The translations under genes were made by a program, and so were the position numbers. From Microbotryomycetes sp. JL201 (Eukaryota; Basidiomycota; Microbotryomycetes): 64,000 nt of DNA. The notes beneath the pieces are model-generated. The model worked only from the letters and a program-made list of their open reading frames with translations. It did no database searches and was not told where the DNA came from. The DNA lies in contig JAQYUZ010000007.1 in the NCBI GenBank assembly GCA_033819885.1, positions 478,613-542,612 of the forward strand, written 5' to 3'. This document shows, piece by piece, positions 12,350 to 24,737 of this stretch (its first letter is position 1; each line of letters opens with the position of its first letter).

Positions 12350-12504
12350 GACCGCTGCCAAAAGCTGCTCATCCATACCGAATGGGAATAGTCACAAGGT
12401 TGCAGAGGATCAAAGCAAGCAAGGGGTATACAAGAAAACTGGGAACAATGATCAATATGGTAGATACGCACGCGGTTGAGCGAGCGCCGGAGCTCGTTGG
12501 CGAC

Positions 12505-15500
12505 TTAGTGATGCTGAACCTGGACCGGGGCAGGCACGTCCGCTCTTTCTCCACCTCGCATTGCGCGAACGCCGATTTGTTCCAATTGAGCCCTTTGCTC
12601 GGCAGAAAGCCCTGCGGTTGCGTGTTGGAAAAGCTGTGGAGCGCTCCTCTCGAGAGCTGTGAGATGGCAATGCGGGTCAACCCTGGAAAGCAGCCGAGAC
12701 CCGCGGAGTACGAACCAGTCAATGTGCCAGTGAAATGGACGTAAGCATCAATGTTGTCTAACGGCGATTGCCACAACACCTCATCGCTCCATGTGGAGCC
12801 AGTCTCTGATTCGTCATCGGCGTCTCCATTGGCTTCCCGTCTCGCTTGAGCTTCGGCGAGCATGTCAAGGTATTGAGCCGTCGCGTCGCGGACGTCACCT
12901 TCCTCTCCAGTCTCGTCCTCGTCAAAGTCTTCGTCGGCACCTTCGAAATCGTCCTCGTCAAAGTCGTCATCGTCATTGCCAGCTTCTGCAAAGTTGCGTT
13001 CCTGCTCGCGCTTGTCTGCAACGTCGAAGTCAGTCAAATGCTTTAAGCATCCTGATCGGTGCACTCACGGGCCAATGCCTCTGCAAAGTCGCTAAAGATT
13101 ACTAGCCCGCCCGATACAAACTGCCCGACATTGGCGTTCAAGCTTGATGCCGGGTTGGTCACTAACCACTCCAAAATGGCGCAAATGGCCTCGATCGAGA
13201 TCTTCTTGTCGTGAACTCGGTTCAGCTTGGACAAGCGTTTGAACCAGTGTGCAAAGAATTGCTGAGTCCAATCATGAGCGTCAAGGATCGTCATTGTCAT
13301 GGCAGGATTGTACCACATGGCCATGATGACCGATAACAATGCGTGCAGGAACAGTGAAGTTGTGACGACAAAGTTGGGATCGTCATTTGTCGACAAGATG
13401 AATGTCATTGACTTTTCGACAATCGGAGGCAAAGCCTGGACAGGTCATATGATGAAGAGGATCAGACCCATCTACAAAGGTGATTTAAAAACAACTGACC
13501 TCGTCAATCTGGCCGCGCATGTTGAGCAGCATGCTGTCTGCGAGCTTGCAAGCCACGACTCGGTCTTCGGCGCCCAATCTCGTACTCGTCATAATCTCGT
13601 TATAGACGTCGAGAATCATCTTTCTATATTCAGTGTTAGTAGACAGGACATCGCTGCCGTACGTTACGCAGTTGTCGATGAAGCCTGACATTTCTGCGAG
13701 AGTGCAAATTGATCAGCGACAGAGTTCTGCTCTGGACCGTAAACACGCACCGTGCACATAGTCCATCGCGTCCGACATGAATGTCGCATATGTCGCTTCA
13801 AAGATTGGCCACATGATTGGATTGATCTTTTTCTGGAAGAACGTCAACGAGTCGAGGATTTCGAAAACTTCGTCGTATAGCTCTGTCGAAACAGCGTGAG
13901 ATAAGAACCACCTTTACTTGCATTACGAAACCGAACGGAACGTACCAACCATGTGGTTTCGAATGACAACCTCGAGGGCGGGTGCGATTGTCGCCTCGAC
14001 CTTGTCCAACAATTCTGTGCCTTCCAGCGAGCTCGTCAATTGCTCGATCGTCTTGAGAATGTTCATTTGTACGAGCATCTTTTCGTCGTCAAAGTTGAGG
14101 GATTCAAATTCGGGGTCGCGCTCTCGCGCTTCGAGCGACTCTCGCACGAGTCGGCTAAAGGATTCCGTCTGAGCGCGAAGAAAAATGTTCAGCGAGACAG
14201 TCGCATGACAAGAATCGGCGATTGGAGACTTGCAAGTGATTGAGTGAGCTCGGCTGCGAACGGCGTCACCTCGTCTTGGAACTCGGACACGAGCGAGCGC
14301 GTCGTGTTTGTAAGCGCGTCGAGATCCACTTCGTTGGACAGCTTGAGCAATTCTGGATCGGAGTCGACCGTGTCACTCCGGAATTCAAGAGTCACTCGCC
14401 ACGAAAGACGAACCTTGTATAATTCGGCCAATGTTTGGCACCATTGACGCTCTGATATCTTCGTACCTCACCAGTTCCGGCAAGGCTATCGCAGCTTGTA
14501 TCCGTACAGGAAGTTCCGAGTCCGTGACACAATCCATCAGTGCACGCAGCGTCGTTTCGAGGTTCTACATCATCGAATGTCAACGCCGAGTTTGCTTGTT
14601 GAGCTGACTTGGCACGTACCTCTCGTTTTGACCACTTCATGTCGTTCGCCTCGTATCGCTCGACAACTTCGCACACCCTGTATCTGAGGAATCCGTGTGG
14701 GCTCTTGAACTCTGGCAAGATGTGCGTCGTGAAGAACGACTCCATCATGGGCGCAATTTTTTTCTATTAACGCAATCGGGAGTCAGTGAAATAAAGGGGT
14801 TAAGCTTTGGCCGACGACTCACTGCCTTGACGGCTGTACCAGCAACGCACGCGAGCAATCTCAAAGCGCCGTCCTTTTGCCTGGCTGTCGTTTCTGCGGG
14901 ATATCTAGTAGGACGGATTCGAATCAGTTACAGGTTCCACACTCGAATGCCTTTGTCGATTTCGTGACGCACTTGCTCGACACTTCCTGGATGAAATTGA
15001 GGAGAGGCTTCAACGTATGCTGAGGCCTGACGTCGACAAGTGTCGTCACAAATGCCAAAGCGCTCGCTTGAGGAGAAGAGTAAGTGTCTTGAACAAAGTC
15101 TCCAAAGTGCGTTCGCGCAAACTCTTGAGGATCATCGGAAAACATTTCAACTTCTTCGTCCGTGAGGCAAGCGAGAGGAAACACGAATTGTTGAACAAAG
15201 TCGAGGATGTGAGGTTTGACCAAGGTCCAGGTTGCTTTTGGCTTGACGCTGCAAAGCAAAGCATCGAGAACGGTGAGGCAGCTCGTTTGGCGATCCAGAC
15301 TGCACGAGCGCACTCACCACTCTTCAAAGAAGCCGAGCAAGTAGTGCTGGACTTTACGCGCTTGCCACTCGCCGCTGACAATCCTCTCGACCACGCCCAT
15401 GTACACTTTGACAATCTCTGGAGCGAATTGGGCGATGAAACGCTCGGCGAATGGGCCGTACCGCTGCTTCATGTTTGACGGTAGCGAGCTCGGGTTGCCG

Positions 15501-16621
15501 TACCTCTCAAACAGCTTGTTGAGCGAAAAGCACGCCCACTTTTTGGTTTTTGCCCAAGGGTGCTTGTCCCGTTCGTCTGCATCTTCAGGCAAAAGCTCGA
15601 GAGGGATCTGACGCTGAACAATTTGAAGGAGGAGGGTGCCCCAAGGAACGAGCATCTCGTTTGACTGGTGAGCCTCCGTCAAAACGTGCGAAATCGAGTT
15701 TTTATACGACTTGACGATGAGTTTGGCGAGCGAGCCTTGTAGCGAGAGGCTGCCAGCGTCTGTCGGGGTAGGCTCGAGGATTTTTTGCGAAAGAGCCAGT
15801 AAACGCGGCAGGAGAAGCGTCACAAGGGAAGCCAGTACGTTGTCATTCTCTGCCGGTCGGCCATTGTATCTGCAAGATCCGTCATCGTCATCAGCGCCCA
15901 TGTCTCGAATGCTGCCGCCACGCGTCTTGCTGCCACCGTTTCTTTTAGCTTACCTCAAGCTCGAAAAGACACAGTTTGTAGCAGTGAGGCCGGCTTCGAC
16001 CTGTGCCTCTGAGCCTTGCAAGAGCTGGTTGATCTCGTCGGTCAAAGTTGGCCACTCGTCCGGAAAGTCTATTGCGACAACCTTGTCGAGCACTTCTGCC
16101 ACTTGCGCTTTGACCTGAGCCGACTGTTGATCTGCAGAGAGCTCTGCCAGCAGGGGCAAGAGGTGCTGCTTCAAGCTATGCTTGTCCTCTGCTGGAATCG
16201 TCGCCGCCGCCGTTGCTCCATCTGCCGGACGGGACCTCCATGCTTGCTTGACCCTGTTTTTGAGGTAAATGGCAGCGGCGAGTTTGACGACGGCGGATGC
16301 ATGGCTTGGCGGTGCTATCAATTGCACGAGCACAGACACGAGACCGGCCGCTTGCTCGAGCTGTCACGAGTCCATCACACGCGCCATCAAGCACACAGTC
16401 AGGCTTTGATGTGCATGTTACGTCTCCCATGGGCACTGACTGACCTTGCGCAGCTCGAGTTCGGCCTGAATCCGCACGTTCGGATCTGCAACGCGTCGGG
16501 CCACAAAGATGGAAGCGAGTCGACAACGTGAGCACACAGACACCCTGGTCGACCCTCAAACACAGGACTGACCCTGGGAGAAGCTGGCCTCAAACACGCG
16601 GAACAGCGTGTCCGCGTCCAT
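12505..16621 (-). CDS. Importin-7/8-type karyopherin (Nmd5/Sxm1 family)
   Basis: Beta-karyopherin for nuclear import. It starts MDADTLFRVFEASFS (ATG at 16621), followed by the IBN-type region with AAAIYLKNRVKQAW, DFPDEWPTLTDEINQLL and the HEAT-repeat array (for example FAPEIVKVYMGVVERI, HGFLRYRVCEVVERY). The acidic stretch near 12900-12990 (DDDDFDEDDFEGADEDFDED) is typical of the importin-7/8 group. The C-terminus DNIDAYVHFTGTLT is spliced (gttcgt...ctcacag) to an exon containing QHATAGLSAEQRAQLEQI. About ten introns, each with gt/ag borders at frame changes. Nmd5 and Sxm1 orthologues cannot be told apart by eye. Confidence 0.85.
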
Positions 16622-16805
16622 GACGAGCACGAGGGGAAAAAAAGTCTGGAGCGGGGCACGTGACCACTGGTGCATTCCTGCTGTCCGCTCAGGAGTATCC
16701 AGCCCATGTCATAGCATATGCAAGTTTCACCGTTCTTCACTCTACCCAACCTTTACTCTTTGAAAAATAGTCTGACCAAAGCCTTTTTCAAAAATTATCT
16801 CGCAT

Positions 16806-18343
16806 CTAGAAATTTTGTACAGTCTTGATGCCGCCGTCCCTGACGGGCTCGTTTGTAGGATCATCGTCCTCAGTCTTTGCTCCAAAGCCAGTGTCGTGCG
16901 GGATTTGCTTCTGACCTGTGAACGGCATCAAACCGCTCGCAAGACGAATTCCAGCAACGAGGCTGCTCCAGTCCCGGTCTTTTCCACCGTGCGCGCGCGA
17001 AGTGACGAGATCTGTCATAGTCCACGTGAGCGACGAATCATGCGAGCTCGAATCAGAGGCTTACGTTGATGCGCCAAGTCGATGACGGGAATCGTGGCGT
17101 CAACGGATTGTGCCAGCTGCCTCAGGTGCTACATAGGCTCGATGCGTCAGCGGAGGCACCATGACAACGTTGACGCGACACACTCACACGAGCATCTTTG
17201 AGACCACCGTCGACTGTGAAGCCGGTCTCTCCAACAAAGTTATTCTCGGTAATCCGAGTGCCGTATCCAATGGCTGAAGGAGCCGGCATAAACTCCTTGA
17301 CAAACTCCATGAGCAGCTCTGCGCCGACGCCAGTCTTTTCCGCCAATGTCAGGCCTTCTGCGAGCAGTTCGATGATGCCGAGGACCATCATGTTGCCGTT
17401 CAGCTTGAACGCAGACGCGCGTTCGACATTGGATCCAACGTCCAGCACCTTGCGGCCCATTGACGGTACCAAGAATGGTTGCACAGCTTTACGCGCCGAA
17501 ACATCACCAGACAAGACCCACACGAGCTTGGCTTCCTTTGCCATTGGCGGTGGGCCAAACACGGGCGCCTGTAGGTATGACGTTCCTGGTAGTTTTGAAG
17601 CCTGTCGCTCGAGCTCTCCTGCCGTCGTCGGAAACAATGTCGAGGTCTCGATAAAGTACGTTTTCGCGCCCTGAGCCTTGTTCTTGACACCCTCAAAAAG
17701 ATCGGCGTACACCGCCCGCGCGGCCTCGTCATTAGCCATGCTCGTAAAGATTATTTCACATTTTTCAGCGAGCTCTTTTGCCGATTTAGCATGCTTGATG
17801 GCGTCAGACTCTGCCGGTAGTTTCGAGGCGGTTCGATTCCACAAAAGCAACGGCGGGCACGAATTTTGTCGGAGCCATGTAGCCAGGTTTGCAGACATGA
17901 GGGAGCCCATGTTGCCCTGTCGGATGGTGCAAGAGTAAATGTCAGCACCATCGATGAGGGGATGTCTGTAACAGCGGCGCATCGCATCCATTCGAGTACG
18001 GCAAGCAAGGCTTCTGTGCGACGTATGGCGACCGTGAATGGTCGGAACTGTCCAATGCTGGGCCGCAAAGGGTGAGCAGACGGTGCTCGAGTTGCGTCAT
18101 AGGCCGCTGTGCTTGCCGTCAGAGTTGGACGCGGAGCACGTGCCAGCTTGTCACACTTGATACACTCTATACAACGATGTGCTGCCTGGCCGGAGCTTGC
18201 AGGCAGTTTTGCGTTTGCAGACACTCGGCGTGCTTGACCGAGCCGAGCTGTCTCGGACGACGAGGACAGGCGAGACTCACCAGGCCAATAAAGCCAACCT
18301 GCTGGTGATGCGTCTTTGTTTTCTGGTGCGTCGAATGAGTCAT
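16806..18343 (-). CDS. 3-hydroxyisobutyrate dehydrogenase-type NAD(P) oxidoreductase
   Basis: Beta-hydroxyacid dehydrogenase family. Exon 1 encodes MTHSTHQK...QVGFIGL; exon 2 starts at 17916 with GNMGSLMSANLA, so a 364-nt intron (17917-18280) divides the dinucleotide-binding motif GxGxxG. Downstream are the NRT segment after the second strand, TLFPTTAGELE, APVFGPP, and the catalytic-lysine motif FKLNGNMMV. The last exons (HLRQLAQSVDATIPVIDLAHQ, cut by gtaagc) lead to a stop at 16806-16808. The 5' intron is long for this genome. The substrate is unknown; a role in valine catabolism is only one possibility. Divergent from ATG101, with about 160 bp between starts. Confidence 0.8.
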
Positions 18344-18501
18344 CTTTGACGCGCTCAAAGTTCTCGTGGATGAAAAGAGTCGCGAGCTCGACCCTGAACA
18401 GGCGCGTCGATCCTAATTGCTTATCAGAAATGCAACAAAACAAGGCTTGTTGATATAAATCCAAAATCAGTCCCACCTGGAGGTCTCGGCGACTACAACG
18501 A

Positions 18502-19748
18502 TGGCGACCTCGGCCAAGCCTTCAGACATTTTCCAGGCGTCTCTGGTAAGCCGCTTGAGATCAATGTTGTGCGCGTCGAGCCGCTGCTGAAGCCGGTTGG
18601 GCCCCACCTCACCATGCAGACCGTCGAGCGACAATGGCTCAGACAAGTCGTGACAGGTGTGCAGTGCAGCCAAGTGGGATTGAATCACATGGCTCATCGT
18701 TCCCCTGCTCGCTTGCAGCCGTACTCGGCACGATCGTATGGCACAGGTTCGCCGGAAACACAAAGCCGACGACGTACGAGTGCGCAGGCTGTACATTTGC
18801 AAGTCGATCGGTCTCGAACCATTCAGCTCAATTGGAGAGCTGAACGCACACATATATGCACGCTCCAGCCCGTTCCCAGCGAGCCAGAAGTCGAGACTCT
18901 GATCAGCTCGCAAGCCGAGGCGTTTGTCAAGGCATCTCTTGAATCGGGTGGCGCTCAGATGAGCAAAAGCAGTAGGGTGGGTAAACTATTTCTGTACGAG
19001 TCAGCTTGCCCGCGTTCTTACCTAGAATATTTCAGCTCGTCGTCGCCTTCTTTCCCACTCCGACGACCCAGCATCGCCGGCCCAGCTCAGCGTCGAGTGC
19101 GGCAACGGCAATGCCAGCAGGGCAAAAATCGAGACCGTTAGCTCCGACTGTAACGTCCGCGCTGGGCTGGATCTCTGCGTCGGCGGCAAAAGCTTTGACT
19201 GGTGGCGGAGGCGAAGACTGGGGTGCACCCGGGTCCGGCAGTGGCGGCGGCGGCGGCAGGACACGGGAGCCAACTCCGACAGAACAAGAATGGCAAGAGT
19301 TTGGCAAGATGTGGGAAGCCTGGGTGATTGACTTTGACGTTACGCCGGACGGTAGAGCGGGAGCGAGCGAGGACAGTAAGGCGGACCAAACAGGTTTGAT
19401 TTTGACAAGAGCGCGCAGGCCTGATCTTTTTGTCATTGTCCTACAGGAACGAGAGTTCAGTTGAACGACTTTTTGCTGCAGTCATTGGCTTTCGTTATGG
19501 AACGAACGACTCAAGTGCCTCCCATCGTCACGGCCGACCTCCAACCGTTTGGCATGCAGGCGAGTCGAGTTTTGGTTTTCGGCGAATCTTTCTTCTGCGG
19601 CTGAGTAAGGTTTTACTTGTGGCAGATACTGATAAACCCATCGCTGCTGCCGTTCGCACTGCCAAGAGCAAGCGTCGAAATTCCTAAATATTTTCCCAAG
19701 CTACACACTGCACTCGCATCTTCACAACGAGTGACATTGGCACCTTGA
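18502..19748 (+). CDS. ATG101: Autophagy protein ATG101
   Basis: HORMA-fold partner of ATG13 in the autophagy-initiation complex, absent from Saccharomyces but present in many fungi. After splicing, HLTMQTVERQWLRQVVTA joins VLGTIVWHRFAGNTKP, matching the conserved N-terminal strand and helix (AVLHTxxxHR). Then come EPEVETLISSQAEAFVK, the WEAWVIDFDV strand, FLLQSLAFVMERTTQVPPI, and LQPFGMQ joined to ILINPSLLPFAL. The last junction uses a GC donor (19560-19625, GCGAGT). A Ser/Gly-rich insert near 19200-19260 enlarges the middle loop. The start is uncertain: ATG 18502 needs a 46-nt intron with a poor branch site, or an internal ATG (the M of MQTVERQ, about 18615) is used. Confidence 0.82.
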
Positions 19749-19924
19749 CGGCGTTTCATGATATCGGTTGTTAGTGCTCCGGTATAGTTTCTTTTGAACT
19801 GAGAAATCCATCTCCCGCACCGCGGGTATGCATCTTCCTGGTTGTGGCGCGCCGCCGCTTCATGTCCGAACGCGCGCCTACGGCGGGCTTTGTACTCCTG
19901 ACTTGGACCCTCTTTTGAGCGAAC

Positions 19925-22137
19925 ATGGCGACCGCTGCAGGAGCATATGCGATGAAGCCCAACAAGTCTAGGTCTGATGACCCTTACACGTATCAAGTCA
20001 GTCTACATCCAACCTCGGTCCCGCAGGCTCGCAAGGCCAACGAAACTTGTAGCGCACAAGCACTGACGCGCCATGTGGATACGGCACAGGTCGGCTTTGG
20101 CAACAGTTTTGCGTCAGAAGCTATTCCCGGCGCCTTGCCTGTCGGTCAAAACTCGCCTCAAAAGAGTCAGTCTGCTTACTCCTTAGCGCTCGAGTTTTCT
20201 GCACGACGATTCATTGACTCGCACCTGGATTTGGCGAAACAGACGCATGGGGACTGTATGCAGAACGTGAGTTCATACGAGCTGATACTCCCATGACACT
20301 GGAAATCCTCCGATCTCACGATCTGCTTTAATTCTCCAGAGGTTACCGCCACTGCGTTTGTGGCGCCCCGTCACTCGAATCAAAAGCTTTGGCTGTATCG
20401 AATGCGTCCTAGCGTAGCACATCAAGGTTTTATCCGACTACCCGACAACCCAGACCTCGTCGCAGACTTTTCACCTTCGAGTAACCCGAAAGTGACCGTG
20501 TCGCCAACTCAGGTCGCTTGGCGTCCGTTTCCGTTGCCTAGCGACAACGACAAGGTTGATTTTGTCGACGGCATCAAGACGGTCGCCGGTACGGGTGAAC
20601 CGATGAAGAAGGAAGGGTTGGCGATCCACGTATACGTATGCAACACGTCCATGGAGCATCGCGCTTTCTGCAACAACGAGTTGAGTCTAAACGAAGCGGG
20701 CGACTCCATATCAACGCTGCGAGCTGACTCTGCCCACGAAATTCGGGTTTGTTTAGTGGCGACATGTTGATTGTACCTCAACAAGGCCGACTTGACATTC
20801 AGACCGAACTTGGACGCATGATGGTCAAGCCGGGTGAAATTTGCATCATTCAGCGAGGTTTGAGGTTCAAAGTCGTCTTGCCTGACGGTCCTTCGCGTGG
20901 TTACATTCAAGAGGCGTACGGAGCTCACTACAAGCTGCCCGAGCTAGGACCGCTTGGCGCCAACGGCCTCGCTAACGGTCAGCTCTGCAGTTTCCTGTCA
21001 TGTGCTGCATCATGCTGACAGAAAGTATTGATAGCTCGCGACTTTGAACACCCTATTGCCGCTTTTGACATTGACCAATCGGGATGGGAGATTGTCTACA
21101 AATTGATGGGTCAGCTATTCTCGTGCTCGCAAGAACACACGCCTTTCGATGTTGTCGCATGGCATGGAAACTGTAGGTTTTCTCCTTTCAGCGAAGGATT
21201 CGTGTGCGCGGGCGTGTTCGTCTAGCTGACAGGAGGTGATCGTCTGGACAGACGTTCCTTGCAAATACGACTTGAGCAAGTTTTGTGGCGTCGGTTCCAT
21301 CACGTTTGACCACATCGATCCGTCATGCTGCAAGTCCTTCTTTCATTCAGCATTGCCAATCTTAGCTTACACTGACGCCCTTGTTGCTGGCTATTCCGTA
21401 TAGTCTGCGTCTTGACGGTCGACTCTGTCGAACCTGGCACGCCCATGGCCGATTTTCTCATCTTTAGTCCACGGTGGGACGTTGCGTCGCACACGTTCAG
21501 ACCTCCGTACTTTCATCGCAATTCGGCTTCAGAGTTCATGGGTCTCATCATGGGCAATTACGGCGGTCGCAGCGTGAGTCCAGGATTTCTCTCGCGGTCC
21601 GACAATGTCGTCAGGTGGTTCCATTCATGGTAACGCGACGGCTGACTTTGACTCTCCCGATCAGGACGACTTTTTACCAGGAGGAGCATCTTATGAATGT
21701 GGTTTCACGCCTCACGGAGTCGATTACGAAGTGTGGAAACAAGCTTCAGAGATGAAACAAGATGGAGCGAATTGGATCTCTGACGGTACTTATGCTTTCA
21801 TGTTTGAAAGCTGTAGACCGTTTACTTTGACAGAGTATGCCACTGAGAAATGCGGTACGATTCACTACCATGAACCAAAGATGTGGGACCCTCTAGAGTC
21901 GGAAGTAAGTTGAATTTTTTTGGCTCGCGCCCGAACGACGGCGTCCATGTGCGATGTGACGAGAGAGCGATTGCTGATAGGACTCGTGTGTTGGAACAGT
22001 TTATTGAGAGGTTGGACGAAGTCAATAAACACCTCGAGAGTCTCGGATTGCCAAAGCTTGACAAAGGAAACGCTCAAAAGGGCAACAAGGGTTTGCCAAC
22101 GAGGCGACAAGATGCGTCGACCAATGGCAAGCATTGA
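19925..22137 (+). CDS. HGD: Homogentisate 1,2-dioxygenase
   Basis: Fe(II) enzyme that opens homogentisate in tyrosine and phenylalanine catabolism. Support: [37 protein letters not shown] assembled over two introns, [85 protein letters not shown] and [18 protein letters not shown] (iron ligands His and Glu). PHGVDYE follows, probably holding the third ligand. The C-terminus is longer and more basic than usual. About nine introns. The one at 21327-21403 fits only with a weak GC donor (gctgca), giving IDPSFCVLTVDS. Confidence 0.93.
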
Positions 22138-23231
22138 GGCGATACGGACGCGCGCGCGTGCGCGCATGTGTTTCTTTTTCAGCGCCATTTTTTTTTTTTT
22201 TCGAGGGCCCACGTCAGAAGACTGTTTATGCAATTGCAGTTTTCAATGTGCAGTCTTGGCGCCGTAAGCAGCTCGCTTCGTGTTCGATTCATAAGTTGTT
22301 GCCCGCGAGCATGAGTTGACCGAGAGCCGGCAGCGGCCGAACGAGAAGAGCATTTGGAAACTGAGCAACTCGATTGCAATTTGGAAGACAATGGTCGTTC
22401 ATGCCACGAGACTTCCGCTATACCAGCGCAGTGTACCGCAAAACCCCAAGCGTGTAAGGATTGCCTGTCAGACCAGCAGAAGCCAAAGTCAGCACCGCAA
22501 GACGAGTCTCTTTGGCACAAGCGAGAGCTCAGTGTCCGTGTATTTTGGGACAGGACATTTTTTGAAAAGTTGTCGTCAAGAGGTTTACAAGTCCGAAAGA
22601 CTAATCGTTGATAGGCATCTTTGCTCCCGTCGACACTCCGAGATTCTGACTCACACGTTGCTATTACAAGCCAGCTGTCCTGGTTGATATCTGGGAAAAG
22701 TACACACGGTTTCCACCCTGTCAGCGCTGTCTGGTGCACAAGCTAGAGAGGCGTGAATGGGTTCCGTGCGCAACACGCTCGGGGGAGATTCGTCGTCAGG
22801 ATTTTCAGTGTAAGTTTAGTTCTCATGAAGGTGCCGAGTCTCGAGGAAAGAGCAAAGCGGCCCATCCGTCATCTCGTCGTCGGAGACAGAGCGTGTCATG
22901 GCAGCGACGAACGAAGAAGAGGAAAAAAAGCGGGCGAGCGCTCCCCTGCCCGACAAGGACAGGGCCCGTTGACTGGCGATGTAGTCGACGTCTAATTAAA
23001 TAGTGCATCGTTCGACGCGAGACGTGAGCGTGTGCGGGACTTACGATGGTTGTCAAAATGGTTCGAACGAAAGCGACAATTCGAGCGCTCGCCGCCGCCC
23101 GTTTTTGGCGCCCCCCCTCTCCTCCTCAACGATAGCGTCAGTCCATGTCCGCAGTGCCAGCTCGCAAGGAAAAGTTGGTCAAACGAACGTACTGACTCGT
23201 GCTCGACTCGCGGGTTTGCCGTAGCAGAACG
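22138..23231. other. Region without an assignable gene
   Basis: About 1.1 kb between HGD and the ATP synthase g gene. Open frames exist on both strands (plus about 22316-22690 and 22734-23003; minus 22179-22739), but the long ones lack an ATG. It contains an alternating CG/purine stretch near 22150-22168 and a run of 14 T at 22188-22201. Plus-strand translations show cysteine pairs (QACKDCLSDQ near 22460; PPCQRCLVHKLE near 22720) that vaguely recall half Zn2Cys6 clusters. No consistent exon model could be built. Confidence 0.3.
22188..22201 (+). repeat. Poly-T tract (14 T)
   Basis: Homopolymer just downstream of the HGD stop, following a CG-rich alternating stretch. Possibly part of the HGD 3' region. 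Confidence 0.9.
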
Positions 23232-24293
23232 ATGCTGTCCCGTGCCGGACTGCGCACCGTCGCCCGCGTCGCACAGCCGACCGCACGCTTCGCGAGCACA
23301 GAGGCCGCCGCACAGAAGGCTCAACAGTCGGCCACAAAGGCGGCCGAGGCGTCAAAGGAAGGCGCGCAGGCCGCGGCCGACAAGGCCAAGCAGCTCGCCG
23401 GCTCGTACGCCGACAAGGCTCAACAGCTTGCAGGATCCGCCGGACAGTTTGTGTCCAACTCGCTTGGATGTGAGTATCCTGTTTCGGCTTGTTTCTGCGT
23501 GTCGCCCGCATCTGTGCATACGTGCGAGCGACGTTGCTCGGCGCGCGTCGGGTGACGACGCACATGCGCGTACGCGATCCGCATACACGCCCGCCGACCA
23601 CGACTGGCAACTCGTCTGTTGCACATGTCATGTACACTGACACTCTGTGGTCGCTTGTCGCCGCCGTCACCCATGCAGCGTACAAAGAGCCAATCTTTTA
23701 CAACGTGAGTGGATGCGATTGAACATGTCACATGGTCCGCATTGACCCTTTGCTTGCGCGCACGTCTTACTCGATCCATGTCCGTACAGGCTGCCGTGGC
23801 CAAGGAGCTCGTCAAGCAGGTCTACGTCGCAGAGAAGCTCGCACCACCTTCGCTCGCCCAAGTCTCGTACACTTGTCAGTTCCAACTCGGCTGCAGCAAG
23901 TCTTTGAACTTTCGCTGAACACTGCGCCCTCGCGCTCGTTGTCCTGCCTCGCAGACCAAAGTTTCTTCAACGATGCCAAGTCGCCTTCGTTCTGGCAACA
24001 ATTGTACAAGTCGGGCGAATGGAAGCGATGGGCTGTGTACGCCGTCGAAGCTTATGGCATCTTCAAAATTGGAGAGATGATTGGCAGGAGGTCAGTTTGG
24101 CGTCCTCGGCATGGTGCGGAGTGCCCTTTGACTGACACCGTGGTCCCGGATGCGCCTCGCTCGTTGATCATCTAATTCAGACACGTTGTCGGATACAAGC
24201 TCGATGGTCAGTGCTCTTGTGGGTAGTGAGGGTGACATGACCGCTGACGGTTTGCTGATTCCCGTAGAGGAGCGATACGCACACCTGACCTAG
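23232..24293 (+). CDS. ATP20: Mitochondrial ATP synthase subunit g
   Basis: Small membrane subunit g of the F1Fo ATP synthase, involved in dimerisation. It starts MLSRAGLRTVARVAQPTARF, a clear mitochondrial presequence. An Ala/Lys-rich helix follows (KAAEASKEGAQAAADKAKQL), then YKEPIFYN, AAVAKELVKQVYVAEKLAPP, FFNDAKSPSFWQQL and WKRWAVYAVEAYGIFKIGEMIGRR, the conserved C-terminal membrane helix with its Gly pattern. It ends EERYAHLT. Five introns; the second exon, which encodes SYKEPIFYN, is only about 30 nt. The first intron is about 200 nt. Confidence 0.9.
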
Positions 24294-24737
24294 GCGCGCG
24301 AACTGCCAAACGGAAAAGGCGGAAGGTGCGCAGGAGGGTTTCAGATGCATTACTTTGTAGACAAGAGAAGGCAGACAGGAGAATGGACCAAAAAAGGGCA
24401 TCGGCAAGCGAACGCTGGAGTTGATTACTATTTGGAGGACAGAGACGCTAGCAACTGTCTCAGCCCTGGACTCTGTTAAATCAAAGGCAGGTTCGTGTTG
24501 GTGTTATACAGAGTTCCTAGACATTGGCGTGGGTGCCGTTGGGTCCGACGGACCGGGGCGGATAAAAGCGAGTTTTCTTGTATGGCGATTCACACTCATG
24601 TGTACCAATAGTGAGACAGGACATTGAGCTCGTCTGTTGTTTGTTGGTTCGAGATTGTAGCCTGGTCTTGTGCTGCGGATACAATGCGTTTAGCACCAGT
24701 GGGGCGGCCGAACGTTGCTCTCCGCGCTCGATAAACC
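24294..24737. other. Intergenic region
   Basis: 444 bp between ATP20 and BIO2, both on the plus strand. No supported gene or repeat; presumably the terminator of one and the promoter of the other. Confidence 0.4.

Noticed and set aside
17751-18476. 241-codon open frame on the minus strand across the first intron of the dehydrogenase gene
   Set aside because: It runs through well-formed splice sites and out of frame with GNMGSLMSANLA; composition is that of shadow coding and no domain is seen.
22179-22739. 186-codon minus-strand frame
   Set aside because: Begins right after a stop without an ATG; the first true Met is near its end, and the tail crosses the poly-T tract.
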